Assembly (NCBI GenBank): GCA_964540965.1
Contig: CAZIOT010000006.1
Location: 137,935 to 201,934, forward strand
From: JADYZU01 sp964540965
Lineage (GTDB): Bacteria > Pseudomonadota > Alphaproteobacteria > Rhodobacterales > Rhodobacteraceae
Length of the DNA stretch: 64,000 nucleotides
Direction: 5' to 3'
The notes under the pieces were generated by a model. The model was not told the origin of the DNA and made no database searches. It was given only the letters and a program-made list of their open reading frames with translations. This document shows, piece after piece, positions 27,040 to 36,173 of the stretch. Made by a program: the position numbers and the translations under genes. The first letter of the stretch is position 1. Every line of letters begins with the position of its first letter.

Positions 27040-27636
27040 GTGCAGCTTGACCATCTGGCCATCGTGGCGGCGGATCTGGACGAAGGCGCGGCCTGGTGCG
27101 AGGCGGCCCTGGGCCTGCCCCTGGTCGCGGGCGGGCGGCATCCGCAGTTCGGCACCTGGAACCGCCTGCTGTCGCTGGGTCCGGGCCTGTACCTTGAGGT
27201 CATCGCCCCCGATCCCGCGGCACCGCCACCGGGGCGGCCGCGCTGGTTCGGGCTGGATCACGCCGGCGCGCCGCGGCTGGGCAACTGGATCGTCCGGGTG
27301 TCGTCGCCCGAAATGATCCCGCCCGATCGCGGCGACAGGCTGGCCCTGGAGCGCGGCGACCTGCGCTGGCAGATCGGCGTGCCGGCGGACGGCCATGTGC
27401 CCAAGGGCGGCGGCCTGCCCACGGTGATTTGCTGGACCGCCGGCCAGCATCCCTCGGAGCGGCTGCCCGATACCGGCGCGCGGCTGGTCAGCCTGACCAT
27501 CCGCCACCCCGATGCCGCCCGGCTGGCGCGGCAGGTACTGCCGCAGCTTGCCGATGACCGTGTCCGCTATGAACCGGCCGCGACGCCGGGCCTGTCGGCG
27601 GTGATCGCGACGCCCGCAGGGCAGCGGCGGCTTTGA
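27040..27636 (+). CDS. VOC/glyoxalase-like domain protein
   Basis: A 198-residue protein with an N-terminal VOC half (LDHLAIVAADLDEGAAWCEAALGLPL) and a second, more divergent half, matching the Glyoxalase_3-like group. Metal ligands would be His and Glu on paired strands, and only the N-terminal His is obvious. The start is GTG at 27040, with AAGGGAAGGA upstream. The frame before it (from 26977) lacks support. Methylmalonyl-CoA epimerase is also a VOC protein, but this sequence does not look like that subfamily. Confidence 0.8.
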   Translation: MQLDHLAIVAADLDEGAAWCEAALGLPLVAGGRHPQFGTWNRLLSLGPGLYLEVIAPDPAAPPPGRPRWFGLDHAGAPRLGNWIVRVSSPEMIPPDRGDRLALERGDLRWQIGVPADGHVPKGGGLPTVICWTAGQHPSERLPDTGARLVSLTIRHPDAARLARQVLPQLADDRVRYEPAATPGLSAVIATPAGQRRL

Positions 27637-27704
27637 CCGCAACGCAACCCGGCCCTCGCGCCATCGCGACTGGCGCGGGCGGCGGGGATCGCTATGGTGC
27701 GCCC

Positions 27705-28388
27705 ATGTCGATCTGGTCGCGCATCGCCGATGCCCTTGCCGCCCTTCGCAATGGCGAAGGGCTGTCGGCGGTGTTCGACCGCCTGCGCAACCCGCCCGAA
27801 CGCAGCGTCGGCTTTGCCATTGCCGTCATCGCGCTGGGCGCCAAGATCGCCAAGGCCGACGGGCAGGTCACCCGCAACGAGGTGGTGGCCTTTCGCGAGG
27901 TGTTCCGCATTCCCGACGGCGAAGAGGCCAATGCCGGCCGGGTCTATGACCTTGCCCGGCAGGACGTGGCCGGGTTCGAGGATTACGCCGCCCGCATCCG
28001 CGCGATGTTCGGGCGCGACCGCAAGGTGCTGGAGGACCTGCTGGAAGGGTTGTTCCACATCGCCGTCGCCGATGGCGACTATCACGCCGGCGAGAATGTC
28101 TTTCTGGCCCGGGTGGCCGGGATCTTCGGCATCGAGGAACGCTGCTTCAACCGCATGCGCGCCCGCTTTGTGCCCGAGGCCGAGCAAGACCCCTGGGATG
28201 TGCTGGGCGTGCCCTTCGGCAGCCCGATCGCCGTGGTCCGCCGTGCCTGGCGGGCGCTGGTGCGCGACAACCACCCCGACCGCATGGTCGCCCGCGGCGT
28301 GCCGGTCGAGGCGGTGAAACTGGCCGAGGCGCGCCTGATCGCCATCAACCGCGCGTGGGAGCGGATCAGCGCCGGGCAGGCCGGCTGA
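27705..28388 (+). CDS. DjlA-like TerB + DnaJ domain protein
   Basis: A 227-residue protein. A TerB-like acidic helical domain (about residues 25-140, ALGAKIAKADGQVTRNEV...) is followed by a J-domain (about 160-225) with the essential HPD motif in DNHPDRMV. Like DjlA it should stimulate DnaK, but the N-terminal membrane segment of E. coli DjlA is absent. The ATG at 27705 precedes MSIWSRIADAL. Its TGA overlaps the ATG of the next gene. Confidence 0.9.
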   Translation: MSIWSRIADALAALRNGEGLSAVFDRLRNPPERSVGFAIAVIALGAKIAKADGQVTRNEVVAFREVFRIPDGEEANAGRVYDLARQDVAGFEDYAARIRAMFGRDRKVLEDLLEGLFHIAVADGDYHAGENVFLARVAGIFGIEERCFNRMRARFVPEAEQDPWDVLGVPFGSPIAVVRRAWRALVRDNHPDRMVARGVPVEAVKLAEARLIAINRAWERISAGQAG

Positions 28389-29413
28389 TGCTGCGGCTGG
28401 CCAGCTACAATGTCGAATGGTTCGACCACCTGTTCGACGATCTGGGCCAGTTGCGCGACGATACCGGCTGGTCGGGCCGGCAGGATGTCAGCCGGGCGCA
28501 GCAGACCGCGGCGCTTGGCGCGGTGTTCCGCGCCCTTGATGCCGATGCGGTGATGATCATCGAGGCGCCGGACCAGAACCGCCGCCGCTCGACCGTGCGG
28601 GCGCTCGAGAATTTTGCCCTGCGCTTTGGCTTGCGGGCGCGGGCGGCGCTGATCGGTTTTCCGACCGAGACGCAGCAGGAAATCGCGCTGCTCTACGATC
28701 CCGACCGCCTGACCGCCCGCCACGATCCGCGGGGAGAGCCGACCGGGCGGCGCGGCAACCGCGTGGCGCCGCGCTTTGACGGCGTGTACCGCATCGACCT
28801 CGATCAGGACGGGCAGGACGATCTTGTCACCTGGTCCAAGCCACCGCTGGAAGTGGCGGTGACCACGGCGGGCGGCCACGACCTGCGCCTGATCGGCGTC
28901 CATGCCAAGTCGAAGGCGCCGCATGGCGCGACCGACGACGCCTCGGCCCTGCGCATCAGCGTGGAAAACCGGCGCAAGCAACTGGCGCAATGCCTGTGGC
29001 TGCGCGCCCGCGTGGAGCAGCATCTTGAGGCCGGGCAATCGCTGATTGTGATGGGCGATTTCAACGACGGGCCGGGGCTGGACGAATACGAGGCGCTGTT
29101 CGGCCGCTCGGGCGTCGAGATCGTGATGGGCGAGAACGGCGGTCCCTATCTGCGCGACCCGCATGTCCGGCGCGCGCTCAAGCGCAAGTTCACCGCGCCG
29201 CCCACCACCGCCCGCTTCACCCTGCCGGACGGGCAGATGCTCTCGGCGCTACTTGATTACATCATGGTCTCGGACGATCTGATGGCGCATCTGCCGCGCT
29301 GGCATATCTGGCACCCGTTCGACAATGCCGCCTGCTATGCCGACCCCACCCTGCGCGAGGCGCTGCTGACCGCCTCGGACCATTTCCCGGTGACGCTCGA
29401 CATCGAGATCTGA
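28388..29413 (+). CDS. endonuclease/exonuclease/phosphatase family protein
   Basis: A 341-residue Mg-dependent EEP-fold enzyme. Visible blocks are the opening SYNVEWF (Asn metal/phosphate contact), LIGVHAKSK, VMGDFNDGP (catalytic Asp-x-Asn) and SDHFPV (Asp-His pair near the end). The substrate may be nucleic acid, a phospholipid or an inositol phosphate; the family name does not decide. It is translationally coupled to the DjlA-like gene by a one-base overlap. Confidence 0.88.
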   Translation: MLRLASYNVEWFDHLFDDLGQLRDDTGWSGRQDVSRAQQTAALGAVFRALDADAVMIIEAPDQNRRRSTVRALENFALRFGLRARAALIGFPTETQQEIALLYDPDRLTARHDPRGEPTGRRGNRVAPRFDGVYRIDLDQDGQDDLVTWSKPPLEVAVTTAGGHDLRLIGVHAKSKAPHGATDDASALRISVENRRKQLAQCLWLRARVEQHLEAGQSLIVMGDFNDGPGLDEYEALFGRSGVEIVMGENGGPYLRDPHVRRALKRKFTAPPTTARFTLPDGQMLSALLDYIMVSDDLMAHLPRWHIWHPFDNAACYADPTLREALLTASDHFPVTLDIEI

Positions 29414-29452
29414 GGGCTTGGCGGGGGGCGGGACAGACCCCATATTCGAGGG

Positions 29453-29806
29453 ATGAAACCCTTTGCCCTTGCCCTTCTGGTCCTTGCCGCCCCTGTCGCG
29501 GCGCAGGACGAGCCGCCCTCGCTCATGCAGCGCGGGGCCGAGATGTTCTTTCAGGGCCTGATGGACGAAATGCAGCCGGCGATGGAGGATTTCGCCGGCA
29601 TGGCCGCCGAGCTTGGCCCGCAGGTGCAGGCGCTGGCGCAGGAAATGGGCCCGGCCCTGCTGGCCTTCTTCGAAAAGGTGGACGAGATCCGCTATTATCA
29701 GGCGCCGGAATTCCTGCCCAACGGCGACATCATCCTGCGGCGCAAGCCGGACGCGCCGATCTGGGTCGCGCCCGAGGGTGAGACGGACGGCGGGGTGGAC
29801 CTGTAG
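29453..29806 (+). CDS. small exported helical protein
   Basis: A 117-residue protein with a signal peptide (MKPFALALLVLAAPVAAQ), then a Met/Glu-rich amphipathic helix (RGAEMFFQGLMDEMQPAMEDFAGMAAELG...). It ends with the fixed segment YYQAPEFLPNGDIILRRKPDAP. Homologues in Rhodobacterales are, I recall, often labelled AAA+ ATPase. There is no Walker motif here, so that label is unsupported. Function unknown. Confidence 0.78.
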   Translation: MKPFALALLVLAAPVAAQDEPPSLMQRGAEMFFQGLMDEMQPAMEDFAGMAAELGPQVQALAQEMGPALLAFFEKVDEIRYYQAPEFLPNGDIILRRKPDAPIWVAPEGETDGGVDL

Positions 29807-29819
29807 GGCCGGGCGCCGG

Positions 29820-30341
29820 ATGGTGTGGAGCAAGCTCAAGGCGCGGATCGAGGCCGGATTTGCCGCCCCGGTGCGGGGGCGGGTCGCGTTGCGGGCAACC
29901 CGATACCGCCGCGCGCATGACGAGGCGGGCGAGGCGTGGATCACGCTGGATGGCGAACGCATTGCCTCTTTTGCAGACCTGACCTTCCTTGTCGAATCGT
30001 CCCGGCGCAGGGCCGAGCTTTGTGCCGAGGGGTTGGAGGGCGGGTCGCTTTACTCTGCGGCCGAACGGGATGTCGCAGCGCGCGGGGTGGCCGCGCTCTG
30101 GGATGTCAAGGTCGCCCTGGCCGACTATCTGAACCTGTCCATCGACGCGATTCTGGCGTCCGAAAGCCGGGTGATCCGCGCGCTGGGGATGCTGGACCAA
30201 AGGCTGGGCAAGCGGCGGCTGCGCGGGATGGATGTCAGTGCCGACTTGCCGATGGTGCAGGCGTTCCATGCGATACGCTGCCGTCTGGAACGGATCGCAC
30301 CGCAACCCGCAAAGGCAGCCGCAAGCGGCACCCCCGCCTGA
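29820..30341 (+). CDS. hypothetical protein, SF0329-like
   Basis: A 173-residue soluble protein opening MVWSKLKARIEAGFAAPVRG. It continues with RATRYRRAHDEAGEAWITLDGERIASF, which resembles the SF0329 family of uncharacterised enterobacterial and proteobacterial proteins. The remainder is helical and basic. No catalytic motif is visible. The ATG at 29820 is chosen because WSKLK is the family start. The ribosome site is poor (GGGCGCCGG). Convergent with ppx. Confidence 0.72.
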   Translation: MVWSKLKARIEAGFAAPVRGRVALRATRYRRAHDEAGEAWITLDGERIASFADLTFLVESSRRRAELCAEGLEGGSLYSAAERDVAARGVAALWDVKVALADYLNLSIDAILASESRVIRALGMLDQRLGKRRLRGMDVSADLPMVQAFHAIRCRLERIAPQPAKAAASGTPA

Positions 30342-30369
30342 TCGCGGGCCGCAACAGGCGACCGTTCCC

Positions 30370-31917
30370 TCAATCCCGTATCGTCACCGATCCTTCCGCC
30401 CCCATCGCCCCGGCCAGCGCCTTGAACCGCGATTGCGCCACCTCGCCCCACAGCGGGCGGGCGCGTTCTTCCAGCGCCAGTTCCAGCGTCTTCTTTTCGG
30501 GCTTCCAGATGAAGGCGCCGGGCGCGTCATGCGCGCCCAGCCACAGCATTGCGCCCAGCCGCATGGCCCGGCCAAGGATTTCGGCATAGCGCGTCGCCTC
30601 GGGCGTCAGGATCGCGAACAGGGGTTCATAGCGCGACCCCTCGCGCCGGCTGGAATAGCGGTGCATCAGCGACAGGCCCAGGAACACCCGTTCCTCGTGC
30701 TTGAGCCCGCCCAGGTTGGCGCGGGTGGCATTGTCGAAACAGACTTCGGCCCGGTAGTCGGGGTGCGCCCGCCAGCTGACATCATGCAGCAGGCAGGCGG
30801 CGCGGATGATGCGCAGGTGCTGCCATTCGGCATCGGGAAACAGCGGCCGGACGAAATCGAACAGCACATCGCCGAAACCGGGCAGGCGCGCCTCTTTCGC
30901 CTCGACGAAACGGCAGCTTTCGATCAGCGGATCGGTGGCGCGCAGTTCGGGCGACATCTTTTCGTACAGCAGCCCCTCGCGGATGCCATAGGAGGACACC
31001 GCGATGTCCTTGGGCCGGAAGGTGCGGACAAGTTCGTCCAGCACCTGCACCGCGAGCGGCACCAGCGCCATCCGTTCTTCCGAAATGCCCAGCCGAGACC
31101 GCAGCGCCCCCAGATCGGCCTTTTCGATATAGGCCCGCGTCTCGGCCACCGCCGCCAGATCCATGCGGTATTCGTGGATGACAGTCAGCGGCCAGTTGCG
31201 CCGCTCCATGTCGATGCGGGCGATGGCGCGCCAGGATCCGCCGACCAGGAACAGTCGCATCCCGGTTTCGCGGTTCATGCCGGCGTGCAACGTGTCGATG
31301 GTGGCGGCGATATGGGCGGTCAGCGCCTTTTGCCCGCCCTTGACCTCTTTCAGCTTGAGCGGCCCGAGGGGCGAGGTGATGCGGGCGCCGATGCGGCCGT
31401 TCGAGAGGTCCGCCAGTTCCATCGACGATCCGCCGATGTCGCAGACCGTGCCATAGCTGCCGGGCCAACCAAGCAGCACGCCCTGCGCCGACAGCCGCGC
31501 TTCCTCCTCTCCGGGGATGATGTGCAGGACGATGCCGGTCTTTTCCAGCACCTCGGCGCAGAATTCGGCGCCGTCCGCCGCCTCGCGCACGGCGGCGGTG
31601 GCGACGGCGGTCAGGGGCGGCAGGTTCATGCCGCGGGCGAGTGCGGCAAAGCGTTCCAGCGCCGCCAGCGCCCGCTTGCGGCCACGCGGGTTCAGCCGGC
31701 CGGTCTCGGCCAGGCCGTCGCCCAGGGCGCACATGATCTTTTCGTTGTAGAAATAGGCCGGGCTGCGCGCCGCGCCGTCGAACACCACCAGCCGGACCGA
31801 GTTCGAACCGACGTCGAGCACGCCAAGCCGCGGCATGGCATGGGTGACGGGATCCTGCGCCAGCGCGCGGGACAGCCCGCCCCAGTCGTCCCCGGACGTT
31901 TGCAGCACTTCGGTCAT
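30370..31917 (-). CDS. ppx: exopolyphosphatase (Ppx/GppA family)
   Basis: A 515-residue ASKHA-fold phosphatase: phosphate-1 loop GVLDVGSNSVRLVVFDG near residue 33, VCDIGGSSMEL near 170, and a C-terminal HD-like helical region (CLLHDVSWRAHPDYRAE). It hydrolyses polyphosphate end residues and possibly pppGpp. It lies downstream of ppk on the same strand with a 50-bp gap, so synthesis and breakdown of polyphosphate are encoded together. The ATG at 31917 (MTEVLQTSG) has GGGGGT upstream; an ATG at 31938 is also possible. Confidence 0.92.
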   Translation of the reverse strand: MTEVLQTSGDDWGGLSRALAQDPVTHAMPRLGVLDVGSNSVRLVVFDGAARSPAYFYNEKIMCALGDGLAETGRLNPRGRKRALAALERFAALARGMNLPPLTAVATAAVREAADGAEFCAEVLEKTGIVLHIIPGEEEARLSAQGVLLGWPGSYGTVCDIGGSSMELADLSNGRIGARITSPLGPLKLKEVKGGQKALTAHIAATIDTLHAGMNRETGMRLFLVGGSWRAIARIDMERRNWPLTVIHEYRMDLAAVAETRAYIEKADLGALRSRLGISEERMALVPLAVQVLDELVRTFRPKDIAVSSYGIREGLLYEKMSPELRATDPLIESCRFVEAKEARLPGFGDVLFDFVRPLFPDAEWQHLRIIRAACLLHDVSWRAHPDYRAEVCFDNATRANLGGLKHEERVFLGLSLMHRYSSRREGSRYEPLFAILTPEATRYAEILGRAMRLGAMLWLGAHDAPGAFIWKPEKKTLELALEERARPLWGEVAQSRFKALAGAMGAEGSVTIRD

Positions 31918-31967
31918 CGCACCCCCGGGATTCGGCACCGGCGGTGGGACCGGCCACCCTTCCTTGC

Positions 31968-34130
31968 CTAGTCTGCCGAATGCGTCAACTGCGGCACATC
32001 GGACGCACCCGCGGAACCCCGGCCCGAAAGCGACGGGTTCTCCATGAAGAAGCGGTGGCAGGAAAAGGAAAATCCGTCGCCGGGCGGTTCGGCGCGGGCG
32101 AAGGTGCCGTCCGCCGCCATGATCCAGCTTTGCGCCACATCGGCCAGGTTGGCGGCCATGATCTGGTCGGTGATCTGCGCCTTGACCGTGGGGTTCACCG
32201 CCTCGATCAGGGTTTCCACCCGCCGGTTCATGTTGCGCCCCATCCAGTCGGCCGAGGACAGGAACACCCGCGCCCGCCGCGACGGCAGGCCGTGGCCGTT
32301 GCCAAAGCAGACGATGCGCGAATGTTCCAGAAAGCGCCCGACGATGGACTTGACCCGGATGTTTTCCGAAAGTCCGATGATGCCGGGACGCAGGCCGCAG
32401 ATGCCGCGCACCACAAGGCTGATCTGCACCCCGGCCTGGCTTGCGGCATAAAGCGCGTCGATCAGATCCTCTTCGATGATCGAATTGAGCTTGGCCCAGA
32501 TCATCGCCGGCCGCCCGGCGCGGGCGTGGTCGGCCTCGGCGGCGATCAGGTCGATCAGGCGGTCCTTCAGGGTCAGGGGCGAAATGGCAAGGTTTTCAAG
32601 CCCCTCGGGCGTGGCATAGCCGCCGACATAGTTGAACACCTTGGTCGCATCGCGGCCAAGCCGCCCGTCGCAGGTGAACAGCGACAGGTCGGTATAGATG
32701 CGCGCGGTGATCGGGTGATAATTGCCGGTGCCGAAATGGGTATAGGTGACCAGCCTGTCACCCTCGCGCCGGACCACGACGCTGATCTTCGCATGGGTTT
32801 TCAGCGCGGTGAAACCATAGACGACATGCGCCCCCGACCGTTCCAGCCGCCGCGACTGGCGGATGTTGGCGGCCTCGTCGAAACGGGCCTTGAGTTCGAC
32901 CAGCGCCGTGACCGACTTGCCGTCCTCGGCCGCCTCGCACAGGGCGTCGACGATGGGCGAGTTGCGCGAGGTGCGGTAAAGCGTCTGCTTGATCGCCACC
33001 ACATCGGGGTCGGCCGCCGCCTGTTTCAGGAAGCGGACCACCATGTCGAAGGTTTCATAGGGGTGGTGCAGCAGCATGTCCTTTTGCCGGATGGCGCCGA
33101 ACATGTCGCCGTCGTGGTCGGTCACCCGTTCCGGCACCCGTGGCGTGAACGGCGGCCACAAGAGGTCGGGCCGGGTGTCGAGCACCAGTTCGGCCAGATC
33201 GGCGACGCCGATCATCCCCTCGACCTCGACCACCTCTTCGGGCTGGACGTGCAGTTCCTGCATGATGAGCGTGCGCAGCGCCGGCGGTGCCCCCGCGGTC
33301 ATCTTCATGCGCACCACCTCGCCCCGGCGGCGGCGTTTAAGCGCGGTCTCGAATTCGCGGACCAGATCCTCGGCCTCGTCCTCGACTTCAAGGTCGCTGT
33401 CGCGCAGGACGCGGAACGCGCAATGGCCCTTGACGCGATAGCCGGGGAACAGCCGGTCAAGGAACAGAAGCAGCAGTTCCTCCAGCGGCAGCATCCGCTG
33501 GCCGCCCTCGGTCGGCACCGGCACGAAACGGTCGATCTGGTGCGGCACCGGCAGAAGCGCCCGCAGGGGCCGGCGGTCGGCAATGCGTTCCAGTTGCAGC
33601 GCCAGCGCAAAGCCTTCGTTCGGGATGAAGGGGAACGGATGCGCGGGGTCGATGGCCAGCGGCGACAGCACCGGGAATACGCGGTTCAGGAACGTGTCCT
33701 CGAGCGCGGGCAGATCGGCCTCGGTCAGGTCAGTGCGCGCGGTGATGGTGATGCCGGCCTCGGCCATCTGCGCCGACAGGCTGCGGAATACCGCCTGTTG
33801 CCGCGCCATCAGCCGCCGCGCCTCGGCGTCGATCAGAAGCAACTGTTCCGCAGGCGTCAACCCGTCGAGCGAGGGGGTGACATTGCCTGCCCGCGCCAGT
33901 TCGCGCAGACCCGCCACCCGCACCGAATAGAATTCGTCAAGATTGGTGGCGGAAATCGACAGGAAGCGCAGCCGTTCCAGCAGCGGCACGCGGGGGTTTT
34001 CCGCCTCTTCCAGCACGCGCCAGTTGAATTGCAGCCAGCTCAGCTCGCGGTTGAAGAACCGCTGCGGCCCGGTGGCTTCGGCGGCGACGGGGGCGGGGAA
34101 GGGGGCTTTGAGGAAATCGGCAAGGGACAT
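31968..34130 (-). CDS. ppk: polyphosphate kinase 1
   Basis: A 720-residue Ppk1. The N-terminal domain has RFFNRELSWLQFNWRVLEEA, the middle region carries the head domain, and the C-terminal phospholipase-D-like domains contain the autophosphorylated histidine region (TYTHFGTGNYHP) and the second block FGNGHGLPSRRARVFLSSADWMGRN. It makes polyphosphate from ATP reversibly. Full length. It is encoded between ppx and hdaA in the conserved alphaproteobacterial order. Confidence 0.96.
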   Translation of the reverse strand: MSLADFLKAPFPAPVAAEATGPQRFFNRELSWLQFNWRVLEEAENPRVPLLERLRFLSISATNLDEFYSVRVAGLRELARAGNVTPSLDGLTPAEQLLLIDAEARRLMARQQAVFRSLSAQMAEAGITITARTDLTEADLPALEDTFLNRVFPVLSPLAIDPAHPFPFIPNEGFALALQLERIADRRPLRALLPVPHQIDRFVPVPTEGGQRMLPLEELLLLFLDRLFPGYRVKGHCAFRVLRDSDLEVEDEAEDLVREFETALKRRRRGEVVRMKMTAGAPPALRTLIMQELHVQPEEVVEVEGMIGVADLAELVLDTRPDLLWPPFTPRVPERVTDHDGDMFGAIRQKDMLLHHPYETFDMVVRFLKQAAADPDVVAIKQTLYRTSRNSPIVDALCEAAEDGKSVTALVELKARFDEAANIRQSRRLERSGAHVVYGFTALKTHAKISVVVRREGDRLVTYTHFGTGNYHPITARIYTDLSLFTCDGRLGRDATKVFNYVGGYATPEGLENLAISPLTLKDRLIDLIAAEADHARAGRPAMIWAKLNSIIEEDLIDALYAASQAGVQISLVVRGICGLRPGIIGLSENIRVKSIVGRFLEHSRIVCFGNGHGLPSRRARVFLSSADWMGRNMNRRVETLIEAVNPTVKAQITDQIMAANLADVAQSWIMAADGTFARAEPPGDGFSFSCHRFFMENPSLSGRGSAGASDVPQLTHSAD

Positions 34131-34159
34131 GGGCAGGCAGCGGCGGTTGCGGTTGCCGA

Positions 34160-34834
34160 CTATGATGCCGCGCCGGCGCCCTTGTCCAGAACCGCGCGGG
34201 CGAAGGCGCGGGTGATCTCGCGCCCCTGTTCCAAGGCGGCGGCGTCAAGGGCCGTGACCGTGGCATGGGCGGCGGCGAAGGACCGTTCGATCCGCGGCAC
34301 CAGCCAGGGGATCAGGCCGGGTTCGGGGGCAAGCTGGCGGTCGGCGAACAGCTTGGTCAGGACGGCGAACAGCAGCGGATCGTCGGGGTCGCCGATCTGC
34401 GCCACGGTGGCGGCCTGCATCCGGCTGGCAAGGTCGCCAAGGCCAAAGGCGATGCGTGCCGGCGGCCGGTCAGAGGTGAGCAGCAGCAGCCCGCCGGTCG
34501 CCGCCAGCAGGTTGTGCAGGTGGAACAGGGCCTCTTCGGCGCCGGGCGGGATCAGGTGCAGATCCTCGACCACCAGCCGCGCGCCGGCACCGGGGCGGGG
34601 AAGCGAGCCGACATCGGCCGCGGCGACCAGTGTGCCGCGGTTCCGGGCCATCCAGATCCGCGCCAGATGGGTCTTGCCGGCGCCCTTCGGCCCGGACAGC
34701 ACCAGCTTGCCCAGGGGCCAGGGTTGCGGCCCGGTCACCAGATCATGCGCATGCCGGTTCGAGCCGGAGACGAAAAAGCTCTCGGCGCCAAAGGCGGTGG
34801 CGGCGGGCAGGTCAAAGGTCAGTTGGCGCGGCAT
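34160..34834 (-). CDS. hdaA: DnaA regulatory inactivator homologue HdaA
   Basis: A 224-residue DnaA-like AAA+ protein without the DnaA DNA-binding domain. The N-terminal QLTFDLP is a sliding-clamp-binding motif. Walker A is SGPKGAGKTHLAR (about residues 50-62), Walker B is LVVEDLHL, and a sensor-2-type C-terminal region follows. With the loaded clamp it stimulates DnaA-ATP hydrolysis and so limits re-initiation. The start at 34834 is 23 bases inside the upstream perM-type gene, so translation is coupled to it. Confidence 0.93.
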   Translation of the reverse strand: MPRQLTFDLPAATAFGAESFFVSGSNRHAHDLVTGPQPWPLGKLVLSGPKGAGKTHLARIWMARNRGTLVAAADVGSLPRPGAGARLVVEDLHLIPPGAEEALFHLHNLLAATGGLLLLTSDRPPARIAFGLGDLASRMQAATVAQIGDPDDPLLFAVLTKLFADRQLAPEPGLIPWLVPRIERSFAAAHATVTALDAAALEQGREITRAFARAVLDKGAGAAS

Positions 34835-35924
34835 CGTCCCCGGTGCCCAGCGGCACCGCCTGTAACGGATCGCCGGTGCTGCCGCGGTAAAGCAGGCCGT
34901 GTTTGTAGCGGCCGACAAGGAACCGGGTGACGACACCGATGATCGCCGCGACCGGCACCGCGACCAGCATGCCGACAAAGCCGAACACCGATCCGAACAC
35001 CGACAGGGCAAAGATCAGCCAGACCGGATGCAGCCCGACCGAATTGCCGACCAGCTTGGGTGCCAGGAAATTGCCCTCGACAAGCTGGCCGAAGACAAAG
35101 ATGCCGACGACGGCGCCGATATGCAGCCACTCGCCCCAGAACTGGAACAGCGCCAGCCCGATGGCCAGTGTGCCGCCGACCAGCGTGCCGACATAGGGAA
35201 TGAACGAGATCATCCCGGCGGTGAATCCGATCACCAGCCCGAAATTCAGCCCGGTGGCCATCAGCGCCAGGGCATAGAAGGTGCCAAGGATCAGACCGAC
35301 CAGCCCCTGCCCGCGGATGAACGAGGCAAGCGTCCGGTCGATGTCGGCCAGGATGCCGCGGATCACCGGCGCATGGTCACGCGGCAGAAGCTCGTCGATG
35401 CGATCGGTCATCCGGTCCCAGTCGAGCAGCAGATAGAACGCCACCACGGGCACCACGACCAGCAGGACGATGACGTTGATCAGGCTCATCGCCGAGGTGA
35501 GGACACCCTGCAGCAGCTCTCCGCCGCGTTCCTGGATCGCCTCGCCGATCTTGAGAAGCTGGACGCGGATCGTGCTGTCGGCGTCAAGGATTTCGGGGAA
35601 CCGCGTGGTCAGCCAGCCCTGCAACTGGTCGAACAGTTGCGGCGCGGTGTCGATCAGCTGTGCCGTCTGCTGGATCAGCAGCGGGATGATGAGCAGGATC
35701 GAAAGCACGAAGACAAGGATTGCCGCAAGCGCGATCAGGACCACCGCCAGAACCCGGCTCATCCCTAGCCGTTCGAGCCGGTCGGCGACGGGATCAAGAA
35801 AATAGGCGATGGCGCCGCCCAGCAGGAAGGGCAGGATGACATCGCCCAGCCACCACAGGACCGCCAGCACGATCGCCATGACGATGCCCCAGTATGTCGC
35901 CTGTTCCCTGACCGGCAAGGCCAT
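34812..35924 (-). CDS. AI-2E/PerM family membrane protein
   Basis: A 370-residue inner-membrane protein with the AI-2E family topology. Two N-terminal hydrophobic segments are followed by a soluble amphipathic loop (QLIDTAPQLFDQLQGWL...) and then the conserved FTAGMISFIPYVGTLVGGTLAIGLALFQF and GNSVGLHPVWLIFALSVFGSVFGFVGMLVAVP blocks. Members act as autoinducer exporters or ion/proton antiporters; the substrate here is unknown. Start MALPVREQATYWG at 35924. The position directly before hdaA is conserved in alphaproteobacteria. Confidence 0.9.
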   Translation of the reverse strand: MALPVREQATYWGIVMAIVLAVLWWLGDVILPFLLGGAIAYFLDPVADRLERLGMSRVLAVVLIALAAILVFVLSILLIIPLLIQQTAQLIDTAPQLFDQLQGWLTTRFPEILDADSTIRVQLLKIGEAIQERGGELLQGVLTSAMSLINVIVLLVVVPVVAFYLLLDWDRMTDRIDELLPRDHAPVIRGILADIDRTLASFIRGQGLVGLILGTFYALALMATGLNFGLVIGFTAGMISFIPYVGTLVGGTLAIGLALFQFWGEWLHIGAVVGIFVFGQLVEGNFLAPKLVGNSVGLHPVWLIFALSVFGSVFGFVGMLVAVPVAAIIGVVTRFLVGRYKHGLLYRGSTGDPLQAVPLGTGDDAAPTDL

Positions 35925-36024
35925 GCGCACCCCCTGTTCGTGCCGACCACAGATGACGCATGCACCGCCTTCGCGCAAGGGCATCGGTCGGGGGGGGCGG
36001 ACATGGTTGACAGGGCGGGGGGCG

Positions 36025-36150
36025 GTGCCCATCTTCGGGGCACGCAGAGGAGTGCCCCGACAATGGACATGCGCGTTCCGTTCCATCCCTGGAACTGATC
36101 CGGTCGCGAACGGCAAAAGCCGTTGCATGCTGCGGCCCAAGGGCCGCTTT
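36025..36150 (+). promoter_or_regulatory. leader with competing hairpins and a terminator-like stem
   Basis: GGGCAC (36038-36043) can pair with GTGCCC upstream (36025-36030) or, as GGGGCAC, with GTGCCCC downstream (36052-36058). These two hairpins exclude each other. Seventy bases on, GCGGCCC-AA-GGGCCGC (36132-36147) is followed by TTTCATCCTTTT, a weak terminator, ending about 24 bases before the ATG at 36174. The layout resembles an attenuator, but no leader peptide is evident. Confidence 0.35.
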
Positions 36151-36173
36151 CATCCTTTTGCGAAAGAACCGAC

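Noticed and set aside
27040..27636. Methylmalonyl-CoA epimerase, suggested by position next to scpA
   Set aside because: It is a VOC-fold protein, but it is longer and lacks the typical epimerase ligand pattern; position alone is not enough.
29453..29806. AAA+ ATPase label used for homologues of the small exported protein
   Set aside because: No Walker A or B motif, only 117 residues, and a signal peptide.
31944..34865. 973-codon plus-strand open frame across ppk and hdaA
   Set aside because: It is antisense to well-conserved genes and its product has a shadow-type composition.
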